A stretch of 64,000 nt of DNA, taken from Leishmania martiniquensis. Lineage: Eukaryota > Euglenozoa > Kinetoplastea > Trypanosomatida > Trypanosomatidae. Under the pieces are notes generated by a model. That model had not been told where the DNA came from. It saw only the letters and a list, made by a program, of their open reading frames with translations, and did not search any database. How positions within the stretch are numbered: the first letter of the stretch is position 1; each line of letters begins with the position of its first letter. The DNA lies in the NCBI RefSeq assembly GCF_017916325.1, contig NC_090171.1, positions 574,501 to 638,500 on the forward strand, in the 5' to 3' direction. The position numbers and the translations under genes are program-made. This document shows positions 42,241-52,273 of the stretch, piece after piece.

Positions 42241-44793
42241 CTACAGCTCGAGCTGCAGCCCAGTTGCCCGTCGCTGCGACTCGGCACGATCCTGCCTCAA
42301 AGCAGAGAAGCTCGTGTCATACGCTGCGAGTACCATCTCACCTGGCTTTTGCAGGTCCCACTCCGTGAGATAGTGGAGCCGAGTCGTGGAGCCATGTCGA
42401 GCCGGGGGCGTCGCAGAAGACCTGAAGTCATCCCTGGCACTGCTGTTGCGGTGCAGTTTGAAAGCGCGCCACGGCAGCGGGTCGTCATCCTCTCTAGCAG
42501 TGCGACCACTCTCATCTGCGCGACTGTGGCTTCCCACGCGCCGCGGCGGAAGCGAGACGCGATACGGCATCGTTTCTCGCATGCCTTGAGCTGCTGCTGC
42601 TGCGTCCTCTGGCGCGCGGCACCCGAGCGGGCCGAGATTCGTCGTAAAGCTACCGCGGTCGCTTACCACCTGCTCTTCCTGCCTCGCATCACTCCATCTC
42701 GAAGTGATGCCCAGCTGGCTTGCTGCACCGGCTGCGTAAGAGGCAGCGGAGGACGCCACCAAACCTGTCTCCGCCATTGGAGAATGCAAATTCAGCTCGC
42801 GCGCCCGTAGCGGTGCGGGAGGCAACGAATCGGGCGCCCTCCTCGAAGAAAGAGGCGGCGGTCTGCTCTGTGACAGCACGGTCGAGGCAGTCATGCTGCG
42901 CTGCCCTTCGGCACAAAGTTCCATGTCGCGACACGCCAACGAGGCTTTTCTCGACGTGGAAGATGCCGCTTGCAGTGGTAACGAAAGGGTAGCGGTAGCA
43001 ATGTGAGATGGACGAACAAGCTCCTCTTCCTTGCGTTCCTCGGCGTGGGTCGCGATGTCAGACGTGGGGTAGCTGCCACTACCGCAGTCAACGAGTGCTT
43101 CGTCCTTGAGGTCATCGCCAGCCGCCGTGTAGTCGACCGCGATGCCTCCCCAGCAAGGATGCTCATCGCCTCCCGACATCCTCTCCTCGCGCCTCTCTAC
43201 TGTCTCCAGAGAGGCCGCGCCCTGTTTCTCGGCTAGTCGCAGCTGAACATCAGCCGATGCATTGAGGCGGCCGAGATCGGCGAGTACGCGCTTGTATTCT
43301 CTGACACCATCGTCATTGGGGGTGGCTGCGTTAAGCAGCACAAAGGATGCCATACGACACCCATTCGCGCCTGCCGTGCACAAGTGATAACTCCAGCCGT
43401 CGGCAAACGCGGCGGCCTCCTCCAGTACTCGTGTAGAGACACGAGATACCCACTCTTGCTGCTGCTGCGCCGTGTCGATAAGGCGCATCAGCATGGCGGG
43501 GCTCACCAACGCCGGCAGGCGCCGCATAGACTCACCAGCGCCTCTGAGGAGGCTGCTGACAGCGCGCGTGGCCCTCTTGAGCTCAGAGGAGCGACGACCA
43601 ACCTCCGCCGACACCTCGTCTAGTCGAGCCAATAAGGTGTCCTCACGGTCCTGCAAAACTTGCCGGAGGCTGGCGAAGCACTGCTGTATTTCTGCCCGGA
43701 CACCGTCGATTTTGGTCTGGTACGCAGGCCACAGAGAGGTAAATCGCATGTGCGTCGTCTCCGCGTCCCGTTGCAATGCGGCCAGCTCCGCGGAGCGCTG
43801 AGTCAATGCAGCGGCGGTGCGGGCGACGACGTCAGCCAGCGGAGACACGTCGTGTCCGCGATGTGCCCCACCGAAGCAGCACGTCACGCAAACACAAGTG
43901 GAGCACGTGTCACAGAAAAGGTCGAGTGCCATGCCGGCGTGCTGCGTGCACCTGAGGTGACCGCGCCGGCGCGCCTGCTCAAGGTCCATCACCTCGTGCT
44001 GCTTAAACCCACCTTTGGTGTGTGTGGCCTTGTGGCAAGCGTCGCACATGCCGAAGTCGCACTGCACGCAGACACACGTCGTTCTTACCTCCTCACAGAC
44101 AGAGCATAGGGGCGACGCGGACGCGGTGGGCGCGCTTGCCGGATCAACAGTCGATCTTACTTTCATGGTCGGAAGAGGTATCTGAGAGCCCGTGTAGACG
44201 TTGCGCACCACATGCGCATCCAGGATCCTGGCAACAGCGTCGACCGAATCCAGAGACGATAAAGTTCCTGCGTCACACACCACCTTGCATAAGGGACACG
44301 CCACGAGAGAGACGCAGTCAGGAGCAGCGAGTGATAGTGGTGAGCAGGTGGCCGCGGCGGCGGAGTCGCCCGTGTCACTGGTGCGCTCTGCTGTCGCGGT
44401 CCTGTTCTCGTTGAATGCGTGGACTGCCGACAGCCAGTGCTCGGCACACACTCGGCACGCCAGACAGTGAAACGACTCATCTACGGGTTCGGAGTGGGGC
44501 GCGGAAGGCGATAGAGTGTCCCTCACGGGCGCATGCAGCTCTACAGGATCAACAAGCTCTACCGCGCTGCAGAGCGGGCACAGATAAGGCCACGACAGAG
44601 GTGTCCCTGTCGTCTCCTCTGGCGACACCTTCGTCGGGTTCGCCTCCTCGCCAAAAGGCAGCGCAACAGCGCGGCTCAGGTGGAGGGCCTCTATCTCCTC
44701 AACCGCGGAACGGCTAATCGGCGCATTGGTGGCGCCGGTCTCGCTGCCTCGGACTCCCTTCACAGTCGGCTTCTCCACGGTGTGCTTTGCCAT
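42241..44793 (-). CDS. TRIM-like protein: RING-like zinc site, two B-boxes, coiled coil
   Basis: An 850-residue protein from the ATG at 44793. An atypical RING-like region (71-170) has C72-x2-C75, a Cys/His group FHCLACRVCAEHW (108-120) and CPLC (166-169), interrupted by low-complexity inserts. A first B-box spans 230-266 (C230-x2-C233, C240, C245, C250-x2-C253, H257) and a second 282-314 (C282-x2-H285, C294-x2-C297, CVCVTCC, H311-x2-H314). A long helical segment (325-480) follows, in the order RING, B-box, coiled coil typical of TRIM proteins. The C-terminal about 330 residues are low complexity with no SPRY, NHL or other known module. TRIM proteins are usually ubiquitin E3 ligases; activity here is inferred and uncertain given the unusual RING spacing. 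Confidence 0.85.
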   Translation of the reverse strand: MAKHTVEKPTVKGVRGSETGATNAPISRSAVEEIEALHLSRAVALPFGEEANPTKVSPEETTGTPLSWPYLCPLCSAVELVDPVELHAPVRDTLSPSAPHSEPVDESFHCLACRVCAEHWLSAVHAFNENRTATAERTSDTGDSAAAATCSPLSLAAPDCVSLVACPLCKVVCDAGTLSSLDSVDAVARILDAHVVRNVYTGSQIPLPTMKVRSTVDPASAPTASASPLCSVCEEVRTTCVCVQCDFGMCDACHKATHTKGGFKQHEVMDLEQARRRGHLRCTQHAGMALDLFCDTCSTCVCVTCCFGGAHRGHDVSPLADVVARTAAALTQRSAELAALQRDAETTHMRFTSLWPAYQTKIDGVRAEIQQCFASLRQVLQDREDTLLARLDEVSAEVGRRSSELKRATRAVSSLLRGAGESMRRLPALVSPAMLMRLIDTAQQQQEWVSRVSTRVLEEAAAFADGWSYHLCTAGANGCRMASFVLLNAATPNDDGVREYKRVLADLGRLNASADVQLRLAEKQGAASLETVERREERMSGGDEHPCWGGIAVDYTAAGDDLKDEALVDCGSGSYPTSDIATHAEERKEEELVRPSHIATATLSLPLQAASSTSRKASLACRDMELCAEGQRSMTASTVLSQSRPPPLSSRRAPDSLPPAPLRARELNLHSPMAETGLVASSAASYAAGAASQLGITSRWSDARQEEQVVSDRGSFTTNLGPLGCRAPEDAAAAAQGMRETMPYRVSLPPRRVGSHSRADESGRTAREDDDPLPWRAFKLHRNSSARDDFRSSATPPARHGSTTRLHYLTEWDLQKPGEMVLAAYDTSFSALRQDRAESQRRATGLQLEL

Positions 44794-46878
44794 TCTGCAA
44801 GCAATGCCTCATGCAAAGGACAGTCACCCTCTTCACGTCAATGCGCACAACGCCGTTTAAGCGACACGTGGGGGATCTTCAAGGCTGCCTCGTAGCCGAT
44901 ATTGGCCCCGGTCCGGAAGATGACTTACCCGGAGCGATCAGCTCTCGTGCGTACTCGATCCAGCGATAGCCGCGTCTTACGTCTGTAGGAAGAGAAATCG
45001 GAGGAATGCAGGGTAACGAGAGAGGTTTCGGGTGCATGTCCATACCCATGGTTGCCAGGCATGCGGGCGCTACAGCGCGCTGGTGAGCGTTCCCACGGCA
45101 CGGCATACATTACCATGGTGGCAGGAGCCTCTCAGTCTTTGAAGCCCATCTTATTCCGAGTGTCTATATGTCCGCTGGTCGGACCAGCACTCCGACACAT
45201 CTCCGGGAGGGTGAATGAGGGGACAATGGGAAGGTTGCGCTGCGTACGTCATGCCTTCAAGTTCACTGTGTCTTCGAGCCGGCACCAAAACCATTTGCTC
45301 CTCCCACACAAAAAACTCCACCCCAGCACCAGCAGGTCTGGCCACCACACACACGCACACGTCCACAGCTCACCTGCCTCGCCTCTGCACCGCGGCTTAG
45401 TCTTGTGCGAGGACGACGAGCCGTCCCTGCCGCTGCGCCGGACCGCGTGTCGTGCCGGCGCCTCCCGCCCGTCCCCGTCTCCTCCTCGCGCACGACCCGG
45501 CGCCAGCGACGCCAGACGGGCACGGGTGCACCGCATGCCCTGGTCCGCAAGCGTCGCGTCCGCGGCCCCCCACCACCACCGCGCACGCGGCCGCGCGCGA
45601 CATGCACACGGTAGGGGGCGGTGGCATCGCCGCGCCGCGGATGTGCACAGGGAGAAGGCCGCCCCGGCGCCACGTACGGGGTGCCGCGAGAGGCACCCGA
45701 CAGGGGAGAGGGGGGGAAGGGGGGGCGCCAACACCGCGCGAGTGCCATGCACGCAATCAGATCGCCGAGGGAAGCGAGGTGTGCGTCCCATCTCGCGAGT
45801 GCCTCGCGTCAGGCACAGCACATCCGGCCCCGCGCCCTGCCAGACACCACAATGCAAGCGGCGTCGGCGGCGGCACACCATCCCTACTTCATCTGGCCGC
45901 TGCCGGTATGCAGCGGGCGGGTAGGTGAATGGGCAGAACTCGGCAAGGATGCTCTCATGTCGTGCCGCAGAAGTTCAAGCAGTCCTGTTACTTCGGTGTG
46001 GGACAGCTGGCGGTAAGCCATCGAAGTCCGTCCTACCGAGCGGTTAGAAGCGTAGCCATTGTGTCGATATGCGTGCACAGAGGAAGAGCCCAAGCTCGTC
46101 CGGTCGGCACCCGCTTCTCCAAAGCGGCACGGAGAGGGCGACCTGCACGATTGCGTGTGGAAGTTTCCCTAGCAAGATCGCCACCACTAGACGCCGTATA
46201 CTACCGTCCGCTGAAGCAGGCGGCAAGGGAAGGAAGAGAAGAGCCACGGAAAGGTGTGCGACCCAGTAAACAGGAGAAAAAAGGGAGGGTGGACAAAGAC
46301 GGCGTAAGGGAGACTGGTGGCTCGTGCTGGTCGGTGGATGAAGCGTACGGGGAGGAGAAAAGTTGGCCTGCCACTTTCGCATACGTATGGAAGCAGCCGC
46401 TTCCGCTAACGGCGACAAAATACGTCGTGCCACAGGGCAAAATCGGGGAACAGAGGGGGAAGGAGGGAAGACTCCGTCGGAAGCGGTGCCTTTCTGATAG
46501 GCCGTCTGTGTCGGGTCTCTGCCTGCGCACAGGCAATCGAAACGAGTCGAAAAAAAAGAATAAGAAGTAGCTTCTTATACATGCGTATTCGTGTGAAGGT
46601 GCGCGTGGTGTGCAGTCTGCGCTGCTGGGACCACCTGCAGGGGAAAGCAGAAGGAATTCCAGAGGAAGAAAAGAATACCGCGAGACACGTGGGCCGTCGA
46701 CGAGTCGTTGGCGCTGCCGTGGAGCAGAGCTGCACAGTGATCCGTGTACTGCAGACAGGCACTTTCGCCTCTCTCGTAAAAATCAAACAACACAGCGACG
46801 TCACCGCACCCAACAATCTCTGCAGAAATGTACATTCCTTTCTACGCCAAAGGAGAGTGGCTGCCATCCCCTAGACCC
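44794..46878. other. Spacer with repeat R2-C
   Basis: About 2.1 kb between the LRR gene and the TRIM-like gene. R2-C (45347-45961) fills its centre. Around it are only short, unconvincing frames and pyrimidine-rich minus-strand tracts (for example near 46260-46300 and 46450-46480). Confidence 0.6.
45347..45961 (+). repeat. Dispersed repeat R2, copy C (615 bp)
   Basis: It matches R2-A over the full 615 bp with no difference found by eye, from the CA-rich start to ctcatgtc, despite lying 28.8 kb away. Flanks on both sides differ completely from those of copies A and B, and I see no obvious target-site duplication. Confidence 0.92.
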
Positions 46879-48348
46879 TCACGCTTCTTGTTTGTGTGTC
46901 AGGACATCGGCGCGAAAGAGGAACGCTGCCTTCGCCACCTCATCTGGTCCGATGGCGCGGCCGTTCATCTCCGTAAGCTGGGGTAGAACCGAGAGCGTCC
47001 ACAAATGCACCTGCTCTCGCTGCGGGAGCGCTAGAACCTCTTTCTGGTGGTGCACGCGGACATCCAACGCCGCATCGCGCCTCACGCTTCCCACTGAGCG
47101 AACGAAGCCGTGCGTCTCCGGAGCAGCGAGGCCCACGTAGTCGGCTGTAGTTGGTATTGCGGCTCGTGTCGCTAATGAGCCCGAGGACTTCCACCCCGGT
47201 ATCGAATTGGCGCACCTGCGGCTGATGCTCGCTACGCCGGCCTCGTTTCTGTCTAGTTCACTGGTGGCGATTGAGCTGGGGCAAAGGATACTGCTCTGGT
47301 TGGGACCCTTGTTGCCTTCTATCGCAGCGTCAGTGGTGACGGCCGCGGTGCTCGTCGCGGCAGCGGCCTCAACGGCTCCGCCACCGGTGGACAAAAGCGC
47401 CCCGCTTTCTTCCCCATCATCACTCATGACTACTTCTTGGTGGTACTCGCTTCCGTGGGCCGCGGTCGACAGGGGGGCACTCAGCCTTCCGCCACCTTCC
47501 GCTACGTCATACGAGAAGCACTCCAGTGCAGTATTCCCCTCAAATACCAAGGCGCGCAATGCCTGGAGGCCACGCAGTACCCGCAACTCCTTCAACCCGG
47601 ACAACTCGTTGCGTCCCACGTCGAGCACTGTTAAGCAAGACAACTGCTCCACGGCGGCACTCAAGTGGCAGACCCGGTTGCCCGAGAGGTTCACTTTTTC
47701 TATCTGGGGAGTGACAGAGCTGAGAAAATCTGTGCTCGATAGGAAGTTGTCACTCAGATCGAGCGTGCGGAGCAGTGGCGCCGCCGCGAAGGCGTCGGTG
47801 TCAATGGCTTCGAGCGCGTTGTCGCTTAGGGACAAGGACATGAGCCGCTGAGCGGCTGCCAGGCAGCGGGCCGGTAGGTGCCGCACCTGGTTACCACCGC
47901 ACCGCAAGTCGAGCAGGAACGGCAGCTTTTCCAACCCGTCAAGCGAAGTGATGCAGTTGCCGTCCAGGTAAAGCTGCTCCAGACTGCCGGCGGCTGCCTC
48001 AGCGAGGGACGTGAACACCCCCGAGGAGAGGCGGTTGTGGCGAGCGTGAAGATGCACCAGTTGAGGCATGTAGCGCACCGCGTCCAGCTCACTGAGCCCA
48101 TTGTCATCGACGCAGAGCCTTTGCAGGTAAACGTAGCGCTGAAGCCCCGGTAGCGCACAGAGATGCTTCGACGCGAGGTGGCTTCTCGTGTACACCAGCT
48201 CCCCATAAGGATTGTGGCCAATGTCGGAGAGAGAGCTCTGCAACTCCTCGGGGGTGAGATCGTGCATCTCTGCCGGCCGCGCGGAGGGAGTGGGCACGGC
48301 CACGCCTTCGCCCTCCGAGGGCGGCACAGTTCTCGCAGAATCTTGCAT
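46879..48348 (-). CDS. Leucine-rich-repeat protein
   Basis: The frame opens at a TTG at 48411; the first ATG, at 48348, gives 489 residues (MQDSARTVPPSEGEGV). After a short leader, LTPEELQSSLSDIG is followed by at least seven leucine-rich repeats (about 45-265) of the 22-24-residue type, for example LQRLCVDDNGLSELDAVRYM, LEQLYLDGNCITSLDGLEKL and LRTLDLSDNFLSSTDFLSS. An LRR-cap-like piece follows, then a low-complexity linker and a C-terminal helical tail (HHQKEVLALPQREQVHLWTL). LRRs bind proteins. The N-terminal LTPEE block plus repeat spacing recalls the flagellar radial-spoke protein LRRC23, but this is a weak resemblance. Confidence 0.85.
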   Translation of the reverse strand: MQDSARTVPPSEGEGVAVPTPSARPAEMHDLTPEELQSSLSDIGHNPYGELVYTRSHLASKHLCALPGLQRYVYLQRLCVDDNGLSELDAVRYMPQLVHLHARHNRLSSGVFTSLAEAAAGSLEQLYLDGNCITSLDGLEKLPFLLDLRCGGNQVRHLPARCLAAAQRLMSLSLSDNALEAIDTDAFAAAPLLRTLDLSDNFLSSTDFLSSVTPQIEKVNLSGNRVCHLSAAVEQLSCLTVLDVGRNELSGLKELRVLRGLQALRALVFEGNTALECFSYDVAEGGGRLSAPLSTAAHGSEYHQEVVMSDDGEESGALLSTGGGAVEAAAATSTAAVTTDAAIEGNKGPNQSSILCPSSIATSELDRNEAGVASISRRCANSIPGWKSSGSLATRAAIPTTADYVGLAAPETHGFVRSVGSVRRDAALDVRVHHQKEVLALPQREQVHLWTLSVLPQLTEMNGRAIGPDEVAKAAFLFRADVLTHKQEA

Positions 48349-49430
48349 CGCCTTTGTCCTCCCGTTGACAGAAGTGCACGAGCGCGCTGGAGCGTCTGCA
48401 AAGCAGACCAATGGCGTGCAACTGCTCTCGAGCTGATACTCACGTTTCGGCCTTTTGTCGCTCCGCCTTCCTGAATCGCGGGTGTCGGGTGATGCGCACG
48501 TTCGGGGAGGGGGAGGGCCAAAGGCAACGTACGGACAGGGCTGTGGTGGCGGCGATGCGGGGGAGAGTGGTCAAGGGTGAAAACAGTGTGTAGGTGTATG
48601 GCGAAGGAGGGGTGAGAGAGGTGAAGAGTGGCGCTGCACCTGACCTCTACGGCGGGCCTTCATCAGGAGGGAGATGCAGAGGAGAGGGAAAAAGAGGGAC
48701 ACGCCTCTTACACGCGTATTTCGACGAGGTCATGCAGCGCACGGCCCCCCCTCCTTCACAGTCTGCACGAACAAAATTCCTGAGGTGTCGCTTGCGGCAG
48801 AAAGGTTCGGTGCACAGCCCTCTGATGTGCCGATGTCTACGAGATAAAAAAAACTCTGCAAAGAAGACCACATCACGCTACTATCATCGAGGAGCGAAGG
48901 GGGCACTTGTGAAACGAACAGAAAAGGGGGGAGCCGTTGCCGTGCAGTCACGTCAGCCGTGCGCGATGCGCGCTGGGCAAAGTTCTCCATGTGTATATCG
49001 CGTCCGATCATGAGGTGGGGCAAAAGTTATTGTCGCATAGGGATGAGAAGGGTCAAAGCAAGCAATGAAAGGGCGACGTGAGGAAGGCAGGCACACAGAG
49101 AGAGAGACGGCATTCTCTCTCTTCAAAACAGTGTGGAAGAGATAACGAAACGGCAAGGAGTTGGTGACGCATCTCGCCGCGCAGCGACGCAGTGGGCTCA
49201 CATGCAGAGGTTACGCGAAGCCTCTGCGTCAGCAGCAGATTGAAGGAGAAACGGCGGAGACAGCCGTGTCGGGAAACGCAAGGCGATGCTCCGTCTGCCA
49301 CCGCGAAGCTGACAGCAGCACCACCGCACTGCCCTGCGCCTAGCAATGCGATACAGCAGTGTGAGCGGATGGTAAACGTAGTCGTACCTCTGCAGCTCCC
49401 CGAGAGTTCCGCCATCCAGACGCGCTGCGT
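48349..49430. other. Intergenic region, no gene seen
   Basis: About 1.1 kb between the Cep57-like gene and the LRR gene, with a GA run near 49096-49110 (pyrimidine tract on the transcribed strand) and purine-rich plus-strand blocks around 48490-48690. No frame shows sustained coding character. Confidence 0.6.
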
Positions 49431-50861
49431 TCAACTCCCTTCTGCGGCCTCGGCTAGGAGAGAGCGAAGCTCATTTACGAGCAGGGTGCGGCGAGTGTGC
49501 TTGTCGTGCATCAACGGTGTCGGCGATGCGCCACTAGCGCCTCCGTTCAGAATCCCCGTTGCATTATGGCTTCTAGACGCACTGAGCAGCACGGCCCCGT
49601 CCAGCTCCATGCGCGCCTCCTTCAGCAACTTCAGTTGCTCCTTCTTTTGCTCGACAAGGGCAGAAATACGCTGCAGCGCAGCTGTGAGAACCTCACGTGG
49701 CACCTCCTCGGACGCGCCGCGCTCGATAGTTTCATCGTAGCGATGCTGCAGCGCCTCGAGCTCCTGTCGGAGTTGCGCCTCTACCTCGTCTATCGCCGTC
49801 GTGCGGAGCGATGAGGGGCCAACGACGCCCTTCCCCGGAGGCCGACGAGCAGGTGACGGCTTGCCACGTTGAGATGGCGTCACTGCCGTGCACATGCGCT
49901 GGCCTTTCCCGCTGCGGGCCGTGCTTGCCTTCCCGGTGGACTCCGCAATGTCCTGCTGCGGCTGGTGCATGGATGAGTTCACCGACGGGTAGGCGCATGG
50001 GGGGGCTTCATCAGGAGTCACGCGCACATCACGGAGAATCGAGTTGCACGTGGGGTCTTCGTAGTTGTGATGCAGTGCAGGGGGCGCCGTAGACGTGCGC
50101 GCAGGCAAGGCGTGCCGCTGCACCTCGCGCGGCAGTGTATACCCGGGAGAGCGGATACGGTTGCTAACGCTCCGCCGTAAACACCCAGAGGAAGCTGGCA
50201 CGGCCCGTGACTGCGTCGCACTTACGACCCCGCTGCTAGAAAACCGCCGCAGAGCTGCTTGAGGCGCCAGACGGTGTCGCTGCAGCTTCTCGTAGCGAGT
50301 GAGCAGATCATCCATGGCGACGCGAAGCTGCTCATTGGCGCTCAAAGCTGCTTCACGCTCCACCTTCAGCTTGTCCACTGTCACCAAGAGAGCAGCTCGG
50401 TGCATCTGCTCCTCCTTGATTTCAGCACGCAGCTTCGCCACCTCTGCACCTATCTTTGCCTCTCGCTGGCTCGCGAGCTCTTTTTCGGAGGCGATCATTT
50501 TCTCGAGCTCACGCCGAAAGCCGCCGAGGTCGTGCTTGTTGCTGCTGAGCGTATCCTCTAACTGCGCTCGCTCCTGGCGCGCCTTGCGCAGCAGCTCGAG
50601 CAGCTCCGCCTCCCTCTTTCGGTGTGCCGCACGCTCCTGCTCCATCTGGCGCTCCATATCCAGCTTGTAACGCTCGTGGGCCTGCAGTGCCACCTCATAC
50701 TGATCTTGATGAAAGTCTCGGTCTTGCTCGAGAGAGCGAATCTTGCTCTGGAGTGCTTGCAATGCTAGCACGATCGACTTTGTGTCACCAACGGTGATGC
50801 TGAGGCCGGACCGTTGCAGGCTGCTCGCACCGCTCTCCACAGTCGACTGCGCTGCGCTCAT
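49431..50861 (-). CDS. Coiled-coil protein resembling Cep57
   Basis: The frame opens at a TTG at 51047; the first ATG, at 50861, gives 476 residues (MSAAQSTVESGASSLQRSG). Residues about 25-200 form one long charged coiled coil that opens with VLALQALQSKIRSLEQDRDF and contains DMERQMEQERAAHRKREAEL and AEIKEEQMHRAALLVTVDKL. The ALQALQ-K-I-LE-R opening followed by a long coil resembles the Cep57 centrosome-localising domain. A Ser/Pro-rich linker (about 210-360) contains a YTLP-like motif (PGYTLPREV), and a second coil (about 375-440: LRQELEALQHRYDETIERGA) follows, matching the two-coil layout of Cep57, whose second half binds microtubules. Basal-body localisation would be expected, by inference. 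Confidence 0.8.
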   Translation of the reverse strand: MSAAQSTVESGASSLQRSGLSITVGDTKSIVLALQALQSKIRSLEQDRDFHQDQYEVALQAHERYKLDMERQMEQERAAHRKREAELLELLRKARQERAQLEDTLSSNKHDLGGFRRELEKMIASEKELASQREAKIGAEVAKLRAEIKEEQMHRAALLVTVDKLKVEREAALSANEQLRVAMDDLLTRYEKLQRHRLAPQAALRRFSSSGVVSATQSRAVPASSGCLRRSVSNRIRSPGYTLPREVQRHALPARTSTAPPALHHNYEDPTCNSILRDVRVTPDEAPPCAYPSVNSSMHQPQQDIAESTGKASTARSGKGQRMCTAVTPSQRGKPSPARRPPGKGVVGPSSLRTTAIDEVEAQLRQELEALQHRYDETIERGASEEVPREVLTAALQRISALVEQKKEQLKLLKEARMELDGAVLLSASRSHNATGILNGGASGASPTPLMHDKHTRRTLLVNELRSLLAEAAEGS

Positions 50862-52273
50862 TTCTTGGTGGTGCACCGAAGAAGGAGAGGTGGAACAAGA
50901 GGTTTGGTTTTCCGCTGAAGGCTGAGCGCTTTGGGGGCGGCGCAGTCTGTACACAGTGACGTCCGCTACAAGGGCGTAGCGGAGAGCAGAGGATCTAATC
51001 AAGAAAATGTGCAGGAAGCAAGGGAAAGCGGGTGAAAGGAAACCCAAGATGGCGCGCGGAGATCTTCTCCAACAAGGGGGCAGGAGAATCAGGGAGGTGT
51101 GTACAGTGTAGCTGCGTGACTTCGAAAACGTTTCGCGGAAGGTGCCTAATCACGGAAGTGCCCAATGCGATCGACCTATAGATGGGCGGGCTCGCTGAGC
51201 CTAGCCGAGTGACCTGGACGCACCTCTTCGGGAGGCGGTAGTGTGTTGTGCGCCTGTGCAGGGTGGGGTGGCGGGCTACGCCGTGCGTGCTGTATCTACA
51301 AAAATCTAAGCGTTATAGCTTTCTCTTTTCGGAATCGCGCCCCATGACACACTTTCTGCACCGAAGCTGTGGCGTGGAGAAGGGAAGAGTGGGGATGGGG
51401 GGTGGATGCCGGGAGCCGATGGGAGAAGCGAAGCAAAGGAGAGCGTGAAGAGTGTAAAAGAGCAGAAAAGACGTAACAGCGCCGCAGCTGATATTGCGCG
51501 CTTCGGCAGTCGCGCTAGTGCCGAAGCGCGCCTCTGTCCCACCGAGGCCACCGCCGTACAACACCGATATGTGCTCGGAATATGTCGGCTGCCGCTTTGC
51601 CCTGTACATGCCGACAGGCGCACAGAAAAGGAGACGGCGACAGGTATACCTGATATTTCCCCCTCCTTCTCACGCGAGGCGCTTTCGCACACCCCAAAAG
51701 GGTCGCATGCGCTCTCGTGTCGGTAACGCTGGATGCAGCCATGAGTGCACCCACGCACGTCGTGCGCTCCTCTTGCAGGAAAGGATGTGCTTTACCTCGT
51801 GTTCTGATTTTTTTAAGTGCTCTCTGATACGTTTATCGTTCATGCAGATCTAAAGCCGAGACGATTACCCCTCGCCGCCCGACACGCACAAGAAGAATGG
51901 TGTCCCCTCTCGGGGCGCACTCGTCTCGGCGTGCCAGCTGATAAGCGCGCTACTTCCTTTCAGAAGGCGGAGTATACTGTATCACGAGGAGGCAACTCAT
52001 TGGAGCAGCCGTCAACGTACACATGTCACTTCCGCTGCAGGCGCCGCCGCTTCACACGCCAGAAAAACCGCCGAGGAAGCCCTTGCCCACGAGGAGCAGT
52101 GTCCCACCTTGCACGAGAATCTGCGAGCGAATCCGCTCATCATCGCGCGCTACGAGTTGCAGATGCACGGAAGAACGGCGAGCGGTATGGGGATGACGAC
52201 TAACAGCATACCTTAGAGCGGCACCATTGCTTCTTCCTGCGGACGCTTCTTTCGCCGCGCGAGGCGATGCCGT
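50862..52273. other. Intergenic region, no gene seen
   Basis: About 1.4 kb between the giant WD40-like gene and the Cep57-like gene. Frames on both strands are short and low in coding character, including a 128-codon plus-strand frame at 51817-52203. Pyrimidine-rich minus-strand tracts lie at 51360-51440. Confidence 0.6.
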
